Origin: Clusia tigrina | Lineage: Eukaryota > Arthropoda > Insecta > Diptera > Clusiidae | Assembly (NCBI GenBank): GCA_920105625.2 | Contig: OV050030.1 | Location: 173,713,315-173,777,314 of the forward strand | DNA: 64,000 nt | Reading direction: 5' to 3' | Part shown: one piece after another, positions 1 through 12,228 of the stretch | Layout of the letters: the number at the start of each line of letters is the position of its first letter | Numbering within the stretch: position 1 is the first letter of the stretch | Made by a program: the position numbers and the translations under genes | The notes under the pieces: model-generated | Databases searched by the model: none | The model's input: only the letters and a program-made list of their open reading frames with translations | What the model was told of the DNA's origin: nothing

Positions 1-46
1 ACAGAACAACAACAAAGTGTCGAGTCGTCTCTGATGGATCCTACAA

Positions 47-1424
47 GTGCTCGTCTGGACTGTAATTGAACGAGTGCCCCCCTATTGGCCCCCGAATCAA
101 CGCTGCATTTTTGGCAGCATCGGTATCGAAAAAATGTATAGAGGTATTCGACTTTTACCTGCCCAAACCAATTATCAACCCATCATCTGGAGGCAACTTG
201 AGAGTTCACCGATTGAACATTATTGGTTGCTGACGGATGCTTATGGAGTCGCAACATCCCTATTTCGTGCAGTGTGAGTTTTAATGCAGCAACTGACTAC
301 ATAGACTTTCCAAATGCAGCGCGAGTGCTAATCAACGACGCGTATGTTGACGACATTCCCATAGGATCCGATACTATAGATGACTTCCTCTCACCAAAAA
401 TTGAACTAAATGAGTCTTCCCGTGTTGAACTATTTTTGAAAATGAACGCCACTCTATTTAATAGCGTTCCAAACAAACACAAAGTGGTTTCTGCAAAATC
501 ACATATATATGATCCGCTAGGAATCGTTGCGCCTACGATCACTTTATTTAAAACATTATTTCAATACCTTTGGTTTCACGGCCTAGTGTGGGAGATAAAC
601 AACTTAAAGGCTTAGGTGACCGTTGGTGCAAATAGTTGCAGGACCTGCCGAGTTTATGAAAAACCACAATACCGCGATACTTAATTTCACAGTCGGGCAA
701 ACCTACATGGATTCGCTGATGCGTCGTCAATCGCGTGCTGCAGCTGTAGTCTATAGCAGCCTCCGAATTGGTGTACGGTACGTTACCAGTTTTCGCGCCG
801 TTGAAAGCTATGCCGGTACCAAGACTGGAGTTAAATGCGGCTTTGTTATTAAACCAATTTTTATCGCCTATGAAATCGGTACTTACGGATGATATCACAT
901 TGCTTCGGTGTTGGACAGATTCGGAAATCGTTTTACATTGGATTTCATCGCCACCCCGAAGGTGGTAAACATTCGTTTGCAACCGAACAAGTGAAATTCT
1001 TGACTTGGTTGGTCGCGAGTATTGGAATTATGTGTGTTCGGGAGATAATCCGGACTCATGTCAATCAAGATGTCAAAGCTAAAACGTTCAGCAATCGGTA
1101 ACCACAAACAATCGGTTTACTTTTTTCATTTGTCTGTCTACGAAAGTTCTCCTTATGGAGCTGGTAGCCGACCACACGGCTGAGGGCATAGTCGCTATAT
1201 TCAGAAGATTTATAGTACATTCACGTAGCCTATCAGATATGTACTCCGATAATGCAACAACCTTCAACGGAACTGATCGTGCATTGAAAGAACTGCACAT
1301 CTCCGCCATACCCCCTATAAACTTATTTGAGATAGCAGAGTTGCTGGCGACTGACTGTGTTAAATGGCACTTCGTCCCCTACGCACCGCACTTTGCAAGC
1401 ATGTGGGAGGCTGGTCAGCGGACC
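47..1424 (+). pseudogene. BEL/Pao retrotransposon pol fossil (RT to integrase)
   Basis: Broken pol of a BEL/Pao LTR retrotransposon, read in several frames. About 131-277 encodes the RT start (EKMYRGIRL, then a TYG-like motif changed to DAYG; the usual Asp before EKMY is Gly). 343-354 encodes the RT catalytic YVDD. About 480-600 has the SAKSHIYDPLG segment typical of the family. 768-968 has PRLELNAALLLNQ and WTDSEIVLHWI of the RNase H-like region. 1155-1424 encodes integrase core with YSDNATTF at about 1242 and PHFASMWEAG. Several frameshifts and stops separate the pieces. No LTR is visible, and the left side leaves the window. The integrase is cut where the R1 element begins. Family assignment is from motif order; it is ancient and non-functional. 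Confidence 0.85.
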
Positions 1425-1428
1425 CCTC

Positions 1429-4387
1429 CTAGCTATTTTTCTTTGCGCGTCTTCGCCACTCCTGGTGGCGGAGGTCTTTCATAATGGCGGCGGTGGTGTC
1501 ACACACCACAGCCCATTTCTCCGGGCTATCGAGCATATGCTGCACTATGTTGTCGGGCACCATGGGCTCTCCATATACTCCTTGTAGTGCCACTCTAGCA
1601 CTTTCATAACGTGGGCAGTAGAAGAAGACATGTTTGGGATCTTCTATCTCTGTACCTCCACAGTTTGCACAGTAGGGAGATTCCTCCAAGTGGAATCTGT
1701 GCAGGTATGCCCGAAAACCTCCGTGGCCTGTCAGCAATTGTGTGACGTAGAAATTAACCTCACCATGCGACCTGCTTACCCATTGCTGAATGTTGGGGAT
1801 CAGCCTTCTTGTCCAGCGGCCATTTGTAGAAGTATCCCACTGGGCTTGCCACTCTTGAAGGGTCTTCTGCTTTCCAATTTCCAAGAGCTCCTGTACATTT
1901 GTCGCGTGTGTCCCTTTGGCGTGGTAGAGGTTCATCGCTTCTTTCGCCAGCAGGTTCACGGGAATCATGCCGGCTATTACCAAGGTGGCATCTGTGGATA
2001 CAGTGCGGTGTGCGCAGATCACTCGTAGTGCACTCCTCCTGTATGCTGCCTCAATGGTGCGGACGTAAGCCTTCACATCCGCGTTTTCGACCCATATTGG
2101 CGCTCCATAGAGAATAATGGATCTGACAACCCCGGCGATGAGTCGCCTTTTCCGCTGCCTGGGTCCTCCCACGTTGGGCATTATTCTACATAGGAGAGAA
2201 CATGTGTTTGCTGCCTTATATCCCACGCGCCGCAGATGTTCTTTGAAGGTAAGCCGCGCGTCTATCCACACTCCTAGGTACTTGAGGTGTGGAATCGTGG
2301 TTATGGCACATCTACCAACTCTTATTTCCACTACCTCCAATACTCTGCGGCTCGAAACCAGGATTGCCTCGGTCTTGTGTTCAGCCAAGCTAAGTCCAAC
2401 GTTTGCAAGCCATCTTCCGACGGTAGCCACAGTTCGGTTGGCCTCTGCTACCACTTCCTCCAAGTATTTAGCTGTGATTACCAATGCTATGTCGTCCGCG
2501 TATCCGATGATTTTGACACCATCAGGGACCTGTACGCGGAGGATGCCGTCGTACATAGCATTCCAGAGTAACGGTCCAAGCACCGATCCCTGGGGAACTC
2601 CTCCGATAATCTTGTGCGACTCCACACCTTTTTCGGATTGGTAGAGCAGGATCCTATCGCTGAATTAGCTGGCAATCATTCGCCTCAGGTAGATGGGTAC
2701 CCCAAACTCTGCTAACGCTTTGGCTATGCGCTCCCAGCTAGCTGAGTTGAAAGCGTTTTTGACATCTAGGGTGACCACAAGGCAATACCTCTTGGTTCCA
2801 CCCCTCCATCGTTTCCCCTGGATCGCTGTTTTAGCCGTCTGGACAAGTTCGTTGATGGCGTCCACGGTAGATTTCGCCTACCGGAAACCAAATTGCCGTT
2901 TTGAGAGACCTCCAGATTTTGCAATGGCCTCATCAATCCTGTCACAGATTATCTGCTCCAGAATTTTTCCCGCCGTATCTAACATGCAGAGCGGGCGGTT
3001 CGCTGAAGGGTCCTCTGTTGGTTTGTTTGCTTTCAGCGCCAGGACCAATCGTTGCCTCTTCCATCTCTCGGGGAAAATGCCTTCTCTCAGGAAAGCGTCG
3101 TGGGTTCAGTGCAGCTGCGGTCTTGAGCACTCGGTTGGGGATTCCATCTGGGCCGGGTGCTTTCTGGTCTCCAAACTTCCCAACCGCGCGCAACACCTCA
3201 TCTATAATCACACTGGGTATTGATTCCTCCGTTTACTCCCGAGGGAGCTCGTATGGGACGTAGTTCTGTACTGGAAAGAGCTGTGCCACTATGCGTCTGA
3301 GCAACATTCGACAGGTTGGGATTGGCTGCCTATAACAGGACAATTTTCGAATGACAAGTCTATATGCCATGCCCCATGGGTCGTCCTCAACTTGTGCGCA
3401 TAATTCAGCGAATCTGGTGCTCTTGCTCTTCTTAATTGCCTTCTTTAGAACATTTCTGGCTTCCTTGAAGGCCTGGTGCTTCTGCAGGGAATCTGGTTTC
3501 CATATGGAACGTTGATACCTTCTCCTCGCAGCATGGCATGCTTTGCGGAGCTCGCCTATTGCATCCGTCCACCAGTAGACAGGTTTATGCCTCCCACCAT
3601 ATGCTCTCCTGGGCATTGCCGCGTCGCTGGCGTTTTCTACCTTCCTTGCCAGCTGATTTGCCATTTCTTCTGCACTGCCTTCCAGCACCAAACCTTCAAG
3701 CATCATTTCTTGGACGTCTTCGTCAAGGCTGTTTGTCCTCCAGCCTTTCAATGTCGGACCTATCCGCTGCCGATTCCGGGGCTTCTCCAGTTCGCAGATG
3801 ATAGCTTGGTGGTCGCTGTGGGTGTATACGTCACTCACCAGCCATTTTGCACCCCTCACCAGCCTGCTACTTACTAAGGTTAGATCTATCGCAGAACTGG
3901 CACCTCCTCTGGCAAAAGTCATCTCGCCGGTATTCAAGAGGATCACGTCAGGTGCTGCGAGTGCATCCATGAGGATATGACCCTTTGGCGTAGTCCGGCC
4001 GCAGCCCCATTCAGTTGCCCATGCGCTGAAATCGCCAGCAATTACTACAGGGTTCCTGCCGTGTGCATCTAGAACGAGTTTATCTACCGCCGACTCAAAC
4101 TCATCCGTAGTTAGGCTTGGTGCCATGTAGCAACTGTAAACCGTGGTTCCTCCTATGGTTGCCCTGACGTAGTTTTCATCCCTCCTGACGTCCACGAGTT
4201 GAGGTGGCTTGACTCCACACACCCATATTGCAGCTCGGGAAGTATTGTCCTCGACCCAGACTCCTTGGTGCTTCCGACGATATGGTTCACTGAGCACAGC
4301 GGCGTCGATCTTGTGCTCTCTCACCGTCTGCTCAAGTAGGTATTGTGCAGCTGCGCAGTGATTGAGGTTAAGCTGGAGTAACTTCAT
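1429..4387 (-). pseudogene. R1-clade ORF2 (endonuclease-reverse transcriptase), broken
   Basis: Encodes the polyprotein that nicks target DNA and primes reverse transcription. From the ATG at 4387 the endonuclease reads LQLNLNHC..., LSEPYR, GDFSAW and SDHQAI in order. An in-frame TAA at 3233-3235 is followed, same frame, by KAPGPDGIPNRVLK of the RT finger region. A frameshift lies between about 2942 and 2865. RT then continues with TLDVKNAFNSASW, an in-frame stop at 2665-2667, GVPQGSVLGP and the catalytic YADD at about 2502-2491. The C-terminus has CANCGGTE...H...C. Two stops and one shift in about 3 kb suggest a fairly recent insertion compared with the BEL fossil around it. Choice of R1 over LOA rests on motif flavour only. 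Confidence 0.82.
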
Positions 4388-4560
4388 TCCATGCGTTTTG
4401 ACTCCTTTACTGCTTGCTTATACAACGGGCATATTCTGCATCCTGTCGAGTGCTCCGTATCCTTGCGGCCTTTGGTCTTGCAGAGTGCACAGGTTGGGCT
4501 TTTGCTACACTCGCTGGCATTGTGGCCTTCGGCGCCGCATCTGTAGCATCGATTAAGTAG
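4384..4560 (-). pseudogene. R1-clade ORF1 C-terminus with zinc knuckles
   Basis: The last about 58 codons of a gag-like ORF1, which packages LINE RNA. A CX2CX4HX4C knuckle (CYRCGAEGHNASEC, codons from 4548) is followed by CALCKTKGRKDTEH and a terminal CRICPLY segment. The frame ends in TGA at 4386-4384, overlapping the ORF2 ATG at 4387-4385 by two bases. The N-terminal part is missing. The overlap and shared strand show that it belongs to the same element as ORF2. Confidence 0.8.
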
Positions 4561-4589
4561 CAGAGATGCTACGAATAGTGCAGATTAAT

Positions 4590-7540
4590 TAGCTCATTTA
4601 CTCTCCCCAATTTCACCAACAAGGATTTGACGGCCGTCTGCCTGGAAACTGGCAAGGGACGGTAGTGGCTGGTCTCGGCCATTTTGGCTTATGACCATGA
4701 AATCTTTGCGGAAGCCAGCCTAGAGAAACTTGTTGTGGATGTAAAGGCGCAACGGATGGCTGTAATCATTATATGCGATACCATGACATTTGGGGTAGCA
4801 CGGATGTCAATGCACTCGGTGAGTCATTATATGAATATATTGAAAAGACTAACTTTCTTATATGTAATAAGGGGTCAGAACCCAGTTTCACTACTGACTA
4901 AAAAAACCCAATCAATTTTTGACCGGATTTCAAATTGGCCAGTTCTAGAGGAACTCTACTTTTCGGATCATGGGTTAATCCAGTTTTATCTGTTAGATAG
5001 CCGTACGGCTATAAAAAATATCAGGAAGTACTGAGACCTCTAAAGGTTAACTGAAGCTTGACTTCTACCTAAGAACCCCATAAGCACAAGCACATGTGAC
5101 GAAACTGATAGGTCTCTGGAGTCTGTTTTCACAGATGCTCTGAATAAAGCTCTATGGGTCTCTTGCCCCCTCAGTAGACCCAGGGGAAACAAAAACCTTC
5201 GCGGTGGTGGTTCAAATCTAAGCTAAGGAAGGGCCAAAGATAATCGTGGAAAAACTTTTGCGGTAACCTAGAAGATATTTCTGAGACGTTAAGCTTGACC
5301 AAGATCCTTTCAACTGCTGCAATGGTAATGGTAAACCTAAGAAGGCAGGATGGATCTTGGACTTCAAATAGTAATAAAACTCTGGAGCTTCTTCTGGAGA
5401 CTTACTTCCCTGGCTGCTCGATGGAGAACGAAGCCCAGCGCGAATGTAGTCGAAGACAACTCACACATAATCACGATCCCAAAATTGCAATGGGCTATCT
5501 ATAGCTTTAAACCATATAAAGCATCTGGCCCATATGCTGTAGCTCCAATTGATATTTAGCAGTCAGAGAATCTTATAATAGAGTGGCGGCTCAAGATCTA
5601 CAAAAGCTGTCTTGAATCAGCATATATTCCAGACTCATGGAAGCATGTGAGGTTAATCTTTATACCCAAGGCCGGCAAAAGCTTGCACTCAGCTCCAGGG
5701 TACTTAAGGCCCATTAGTCTGTCCTCCTGCTGTCTGAAATTCCTGAAAAGGTTGTTAGACATTCATCTGAGGCTCTCTATAGACAGACAGAAGCTGTCTC
5801 TCAGTGTCTCTCAGCATGCCTACTTCATCGGTTGAGATCGGTTTACACTCCTTAGTCTCTAGTATTGAGTGCTCCCTGCATAACAAGGAGTTCTCCCTAG
5901 TGGCTTTCCTGAACATTGAGGGAGCATTTAACATCATCAAATCAGACGCAAAAATCGGTGCGATGCGAGACTTGGAGATGGAATCCATTAGCAGGTGGAT
6001 TGAAAACATGCTTAGTAGCAGGATAATGAATTCACAGTTGGGGACGGCGTCGGCCAATAAGTCCGTGTGCAGAGGCACACCTCAAGGTGGAGTTCTTTCA
6101 CCCGTTCTCTGGAATCTTGCGGTAAATGCTGCTTGTTCGACTGGAGAGGGAAGGGTGTAAGGTAGCTGCGTATGCAGATGATCTTGCTATTAGTATCTCG
6201 GGAAAATACACATCTACTCTGAGACACTTGATGGAACACATTTTGAACACTCTCTCTAAATGGACTACAGTGTGGGGTAATGTTGAGAAGTTAGGCTGGC
6301 AGGATTGCCATGTAGGATATGTTGATTGTTGGTCACGCAGGATCGGCATTCAGTTCATTTGCAGATTCTATGCAATGCATAGATGCAAAAGAGCACTATA
6401 AAATAGAAATGCCTAACACGAAGCGGAAACACGCCCTCAGCAAAGATTTTGACCGGCAGAGTGTGCCGTTGGCCAAGCTATTGTTTGTGCTGTTCTAAGA
6501 CTTTCCTGACTTAGAGCACGAGAGATAAAAAGAATAAACTAATGCGAGTAGCAGTTTCAGTTGTCTTCAGATTAACTCTGGTTTATTTGGTGGCTCGCTG
6601 GCCCTTTTATATTATTTACTTCCTATTGTTTTCTTATTCTAACTAACATAAAATATATCTATCTTATTTCTACTAGTTACAAATCATATTCCCGAAATTT
6701 TTCTCAAGTATCGGATTACCGATATTATTCATTGACGAATCATCGTCTTTGTTTATATTAATAATTTTGAGTGCAAGTTCAGGGCTAAAGTCACAGCACT
6801 GTCTAATATGCATACGCTGCAATATAGGCAGCGTGTGTTATTGCACCACCAAAATGCTAGTCTAGCGTATTTGGGTATTGAGTGCAATTGCGCACGTTGC
6901 GCTATTGTCAGTTTGTTTGCATATGCGACTTGCTGCTGTGCTTATGACGATGTGTGGTCATCAGTGTACACTTGTGTGGTACACTACAACAGACTGTGGG
7001 TTGGGGGTTAATCCGACAAAGGCTAAGCAAAGGGTGGTCTTCACTAGGAACTATAAAATTCTTCAATTTATCGCTCCAAAACTAGGGTGTAGATATTAAC
7101 CTTTTCGATTAAGCTTAATATCTGGGTGTGATCCTACATACGATGCTGAACAGGAAGGCTAATATAAGTGAGCGCATTAGGAAAGCTTAGTTAGCTCTGT
7201 ACTCTTGCAAAAGAGTTATAGGGAGGAAATGAGGGTTACAGCCTAAGGTAGCGTATTGGAGATACACAGCTGTGGTGCGACCAGTTATTATTTATGGGGT
7301 GTTATTTTGCTTGGTGGACAGTCCTAAGTAAATCCACATACAATAGGCTAGCAACAAAGGTACAAAAAATGGCAGAGGTATTCGTAAGTAGTGCCATTAG
7401 AAAGACTCCAATGGTACCTTTGGACGTTATGCTCGAACTTGCTCTGCTTTTGGCAAAAGGTGGCTGCAAAATCAGCTATAAGGCTAAAAGCTACGCATCA
7501 ACAGTGCAGACGTGTTTAAGCTCGCTCCGCAAAAATTAAT
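4590..7540 (+). pseudogene. Decayed non-LTR retrotransposon ORF2 (EN-RT), interrupted by solo LTR
   Basis: Endonuclease remnants run from 4590 to 5035: NFTNKDLTAV, AYDHEIF, then FDRISNWPVLEE and YFSDHGLIQF at the end. RT remnants follow: KASGPYAVAP near 5520, FIPKAGK...YLRPISL at 5650-5740, FLNIEGAFN at 5905, CRGTPQGGVLSPVLW at 6068 and catalytic YADD at 6171-6182. The frame is cut at 6270 by a 718-bp LTR insertion and resumes at 6993 with CGLGVNPTKAK and RT thumb sequence (AIRKTPMVPLDVMLELA) to about 7540. Many frameshifts and stops. It resembles the RNase H-bearing LINEs at 44782-47720 and 60115-63222, but here any RNase H is lost. The 5' end is cut by the R1 element; the 3' end stops near the Jockey element. 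Confidence 0.78.
6271..6988 (-). mobile_element. Solo LTR (718 bp) with ACAG target duplication
   Basis: The piece between the two halves of the LINE RT frame starts TGTGGGGTAATG and ends GTACACTACA. It is flanked by ACAG at 6267-6270 and ACAG at 6989-6992. An inverted copy of the same length is at 31267-31984. On the minus strand it has a TATAAAA box shortly before an AATAAA, as in an LTR promoter and poly(A) region, which sets the orientation. No internal retroelement sequence is present, so this is a product of LTR-LTR recombination. The 4-bp duplication and TG...CA ends fit Ty3/Gypsy. Confidence 0.9.
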
Positions 7541-7689
7541 TCTTCAATACAAATTTATTAAATTAAAGTAACTTAAGTTGTAAAGAAAAAGTGCAATAGT
7601 TCAGTGGTCGAGTAGAACGAATCTACCGGTCACTTACTGGGACACATCTTTTAAAATAGAATAAAATAAGAACAAATCACAAATTTATA

Positions 7690-9354
7690 ATGAGTGTGGC
7701 TGACACACTTAAACAAAAAACAGCAACAAAAAGAAACGCATATTTTTCTTTCGTCTCAAACGAAAACAACGGCAACTCCAAATTGCCGGTCGAAGTGACA
7801 GAGAGCAGAGCACGATCTTGCTCTCCCGCTCTACTAGGTGCCAGCAATTCCCTACCTTGGAGTGTCCAATGCGCGACTCCCACTATGGAGTTTTATCCAC
7901 CAGTTACTACTTCAGCAACCACAATAACAACTCAAAGCTCCTCTACCACAACTGTAACACCGGTGACTGCGACGGTAACGATTAGCTGCAACTCACCAAC
8001 AATGGCAATCGGAACAACACCAATTTCATCAGCAACAACAAACACGCAAGTACAAAATATAAATATTAAAACCAGTAACAAAATTACCGAAAATAAAAAC
8101 ACAAAACGAAACCGCGAAAAACAATCGCCAAACAAGTTAAATGAACAAAATACTAGTAACAAAAGACCGAAAAATAAAATGTTCAACACAACACAAACAT
8201 CACTCCAAAAATATTAGCTGAGAGAGCCTATCCCTCCAAACACAACAAACAGATTTGAACTGTTAGCAGTAAATGACAAAACAGACTCTCAAGACAACAG
8301 TGAAGAACAAGACAACAGTGGGACAAATACGAACATTAATATACAAAAACCAATTGCGCAACGTTTACAAAAACCGCCTCCTATATATGTTTAGAATGTT
8401 GAAAATATAAAAGCCTTATCTGAAGCACTAAATTCCATGCCAAATATATTGTACGAAATGAAAATTCTAAGCAAGAACGAAATAAAAATTCAACAAAAGA
8501 ATCCACACACTACACAAAAGTAATTGAATTATTAAAGCAAAAAGGGACAAAGTGTTACACAATTCGACCAAGAGATGAGCGAGGCTTTAGAGTGGTATTA
8601 CGAAATATGCACCATTCAACCGACACAGAAGACATTAAAAACGAATTTGCCGAACTAGGCCATGAAGTGACAAATATCCATAACATCCAAATAGCTAATG
8701 GTGCCAAAATAAAACAACCACTTTCACTATTTTCAATTGACTTGAAAATAAAAGATAACAATAAAGGCATATACGACATTACTCACCTCCTACACTGCAA
8801 AATTAGCTTTGAGCCACCCCGACAAAAGAGAACAATTCCCCAATGCACAAATTGCCAAAAGTACGGCCACACAAGAAACTACTGCCAGATAGACCCGGTG
8901 TGTGTCAAATATGCTGGAAAACACAAGGCAAACATGTGCACAATTAAAATCGACGCTGATAGAGTAAATATTAAATGCGTACATTGCGGTGAAAACCACA
9001 CGGCAAACTACAGAGGATGTGCGATATATAAAGCTCTACATTCCAGAGATACCCTACACTTCGCAAGAAAGAAACAAATGAACAAATCAATATAAAACAA
9101 AACAAAAGAATCACAATATAAAAATAAATGGCCAGAAAATCATCTCTGGTATTTCATACGCTCAAGCTGCACAAATGGAAACAATATCACAGGAGCCAAA
9201 TCAAATAAAAAGCAACAGCACATATGAAATAATATCAAACAATGACGATCTATCCGAATTAAAAACAATGATGAAACCACTAATAAATCAAATGACCAGT
9301 ATGATGAACATAGTAACTATGCTTGTATGCAAAATAGATGAACGCAGTAAATAA
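7690..9354 (+). pseudogene. Jockey-clade ORF1 (gag-like, zinc knuckles), broken
   Basis: RNA-binding nucleocapsid-like protein of the element. From the ATG at 7690 the N-terminal part is low-complexity, Thr/Ser/Asn-rich and ends in TAG at 8215-8217. The same frame continues through PPPIYV (stop inside) to about 8520. After a frameshift it reads VVLRNMHHSTDTEDIKNEF, the pre-zinc-finger region, then CTNCQKYGHTRNYC (CX2CX4HX4C), a damaged second knuckle (CVKYAGKH, Cys lost) and CVHCGENHTANYRGC. A further shift near 9095 leads to GISYAQAAQ and the C-terminus, ending in TAA at 9352-9354. This overlaps the ORF2 start by 17 bases. Domain order matches Jockey/F/Doc-type gag proteins. Confidence 0.8.
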
Positions 9355-12017
9355 AATAAATTTGGCAATATGGAATGCAAATGGACTGTCGCGCCATGAA
9401 CTAGAACTAAAGACTTTCCTAATAAATAATTCAATAGATGTGATCTTAATCTCGGAAACACATGCTACAGCCGAAACATATGTTAAATTCGATAACTTTG
9501 ACATCCATTACACAAATCATCCTGACAACAAATCTCACGGTAAACGGCGATCATTATAAAAAAAAATATGAATTACATTGAACTTGACGCATATAAAAAA
9601 GAAAACCTTCAAGCAACCACAGTAGCACTAAAAGACTCGAAAGGACAAATCGTAGTATCTGCTGTCTATTGTCCACCAAAATACAACAACACAAAGGAAC
9701 AATATCTAGACTATTTAAAAAAACTGGGGAATCGCTATTTAGCCGGAGGTGACTATAACGCTAAAAATGTTTTATGGGGATCTATGTTGACAAACGCAAA
9801 AGGACGCGAGTTACTTAAAGCTATACGATATAGTAATGGTCGATTCATTAGCACTGGTGAACCAACATATTGGCCAACAGATACAAAAAAACAACCAGAT
9901 TTAATAGACTTCTGCATCACAAAAAATATTCTTCATAAACAGCTAATTATTAAATCATGCTTAGAATTATCCTCAGACCACTTCCCAATCCTAATGACAT
10001 TACTAGGATCAATAGAGACAAGACTTTTCTCAGGCATCTATAACAATAAAACTGACTGGAATAATTTTCGTCTAGCACTGGAAAAACAACTAAAAATAGA
10101 TATACGATTAAAAACAAAAAATGAAATCGATTCCGCAATCGCATACTTTAATGATAGCGTCATCGAAGCAATCACAGCTTCAACACCAAAGCTAACGTTA
10201 GCAAATACTACACCAGCGTTCATCAAGGGAAAAATTAAATAGAAAAGGAAGCTCCGGAAAACATGGCAAATCACTAGGAATCCGGAAGATAAACGCAACC
10301 TAAACAAGTCAACAAATGAATTCAAAATTTTACTTCAGAAAAACAGAGAAAAGGAACTAGAAAAACATATGCTGAACTTGGGAACGACCACATCAACAAA
10401 TCACTCTCTTTGGAAGGCTACGAAAAAAATTCACTGGTGCAATAATACACAAACCTCCTATCAAAACTCAAACCGGTTCATGGCGGAAAACAAGTAAAGA
10501 CAAAGCCAACACACTGGCCAAACATTTCCTTGAAATATTTACAACGAAATGGACAATCAAACCACTCATCTTGACAATGTAATAAATATCCCGCAATACA
10601 AAACAAAAAAGACATCAGTAGCAGAAATCAAAAACAAAATTAAAAAATTAAAAGACAAAAAGGCGCCAGGATATGATCTGATAAGCAGGAAAATGCCAAA
10701 AGGAATGCCTGATATTGCTATAATATATATCCGAAATATATTTAACTGCATGCTAGAAACTAAGTATTTCTCTCGCTTATGGAAAGTTGCACAGATAACA
10801 GCCATCAGCCAGCCAGGAAAAGATGCCACCAAAACAACTTCTTACCGACCTATCAGTCTATTGCCAATACTATCGAAAGTATTTGAAAGGATACTACAGG
10901 ACAGACTAGAGCCAATCTTAGCAACAAAAAATTTAATACCCAGCCATCAGTTTCGATTTAGAAGACAACACTCAACTGTGCAACAGGTCCACAGGGTTGT
11001 AAACAAAATGCTTGAAAGTATAGACAACAAAAAATACTGCGTAGCTGTATACTTGGACATTGCAAAAGCATTCGACAAGGTGTGGCACAAAGGACTTCTA
11101 TATAAACTTAAGCGAATATTTCCACAAAATTAAAATGACATTTTAAAGAGCTATATAAGCGAACGGCAATTCTACATAAAATATGACGAGGATTGCTCAG
11201 ACATCCCACCAATGACAGCTGGAGTATCACAAGGCAGAGTATTAGGAACTCTACTATACTTAATATTTACAGCACATGTACCAATTCCAACGAAAAGCAA
11301 TGCGATGATAGCAACATTCGCAGACGACACAGTTTTAATGGCATCACAAATTAACGAAAAAAAAGGCCAGAAATACAGTCCAACATATATTGGACAATGT
11401 AGTAGCATGGTGTGACTTATGGGGAATAGAGATAAATAAAGACAAAACTATACAAGTTGTATATATATACAAACAGAAAATCGACAGAATACAGCCTTGC
11501 TATAAAGGGCAAAAAAATAAAAACTCACTCTGCTGCAAAATATCTTGGAATAAACATAGACGAAAAATTGACTTGGAAGCAGCACATCATTAACAAGCGA
11601 AACGATGCAAAAAATAAGTACCGACAATTAAGCTGGCTACTTGGACGAGCATCTAGACTATCTCTCTACAACAAACTAATAATATACAAGTCACCTATCT
11701 GGAAATATGGAATCGATATATGGGGCACAGCTAGCATATTAAACTTAAATTTAATACAACGAATGCAGTCAAGAATACTACGAACAATTACAAATGCTGA
11801 ATGGTATATCCCGAACGAGGTTATACACCGTGACCTACACATTGAAACCATCACGGACACAATCACAAAATGCAGCACCAAACATATACACCGACTGAGA
11901 GGCCATCAAAACCTGGAACTGCGTAGTGCAGCAGACACGGAGGGTGCAACTAAAAGAAGATTGAAGCGAATTACCCATGCAGAACTTACAGGAAGGTTTA
12001 AAAAAATAAATACATAA
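9338..12017 (+). pseudogene. Jockey-clade ORF2 (endonuclease-RT), broken
   Basis: From the ATG at 9338: endonuclease start NLAIWNANGLSRHELELK and ISETHA, a frameshift near 9560, then VYCPPKYNN, AGGDYNAKN and SSDHFPILM, the expected order of catalytic blocks. RT blocks are KKAPGYDLIS at about 10655, TSYRPISLLPILSKVFERIL at 10840-10900, VYLDIAKAFDKVWHKGLLYKL at 11046-11110, AGVSQGRVLG at 11220, and FADD at 11317-11328 (the Jockey form of the catalytic motif). The thumb and connection region runs to the stop at 12015-12017. At least five breaks divide the frame. Confidence 0.82.
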
Positions 12018-12228
12018 CAATAACAAAATAGATAATTAATTATATACATAAATAAAATGATGGATAAATAGAGAAAATTTAATAAACAAATAAATAAAAG
12101 AAGTTCTTTTGGCATTGGCAAAAAGAGCATATTCAATCCAAACCTGCACAAAATATTACTTAATATTATTGTTATAGATTGTAATACATAGAGGAAGAAA
12201 TAAAAAATTAAAAAATAAAAAAAATGGT

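Larger units (their letters stand above)
1425..4560 (-). mobile_element. R1-clade non-LTR retrotransposon, 5'-truncated
   Basis: A minus-strand LINE carrying the ORF1 C-terminus, an apurinic-type endonuclease, RT and a C-terminal Cys-His motif, in R1-clade order. It inserted into the BEL integrase on its 3' side: ORF2 stops at 1429-1431 and only about 5 bases separate this from BEL sequence, so almost no 3' UTR remains. On the 5' side it abuts another LINE near 4570-4590, and ORF1 is lost upstream of its zinc knuckles. No poly(A) or clear target duplication was seen. Confidence 0.8.
7595..12228 (+). mobile_element. Jockey-clade non-LTR retrotransposon, near full length, broken
   Basis: Two overlapping reading frames (gag-like ORF1, then EN-RT ORF2), A-rich coding sequence and an A-rich 3' end (about 12198-12228) that joins unrelated sequence. 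The 5' limit is uncertain; a short leader precedes the ATG at 7690. Both frames carry stops and shifts. No RNase H follows RT, as expected in Jockey. No target duplication could be recognised at the edges. Confidence 0.82.
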
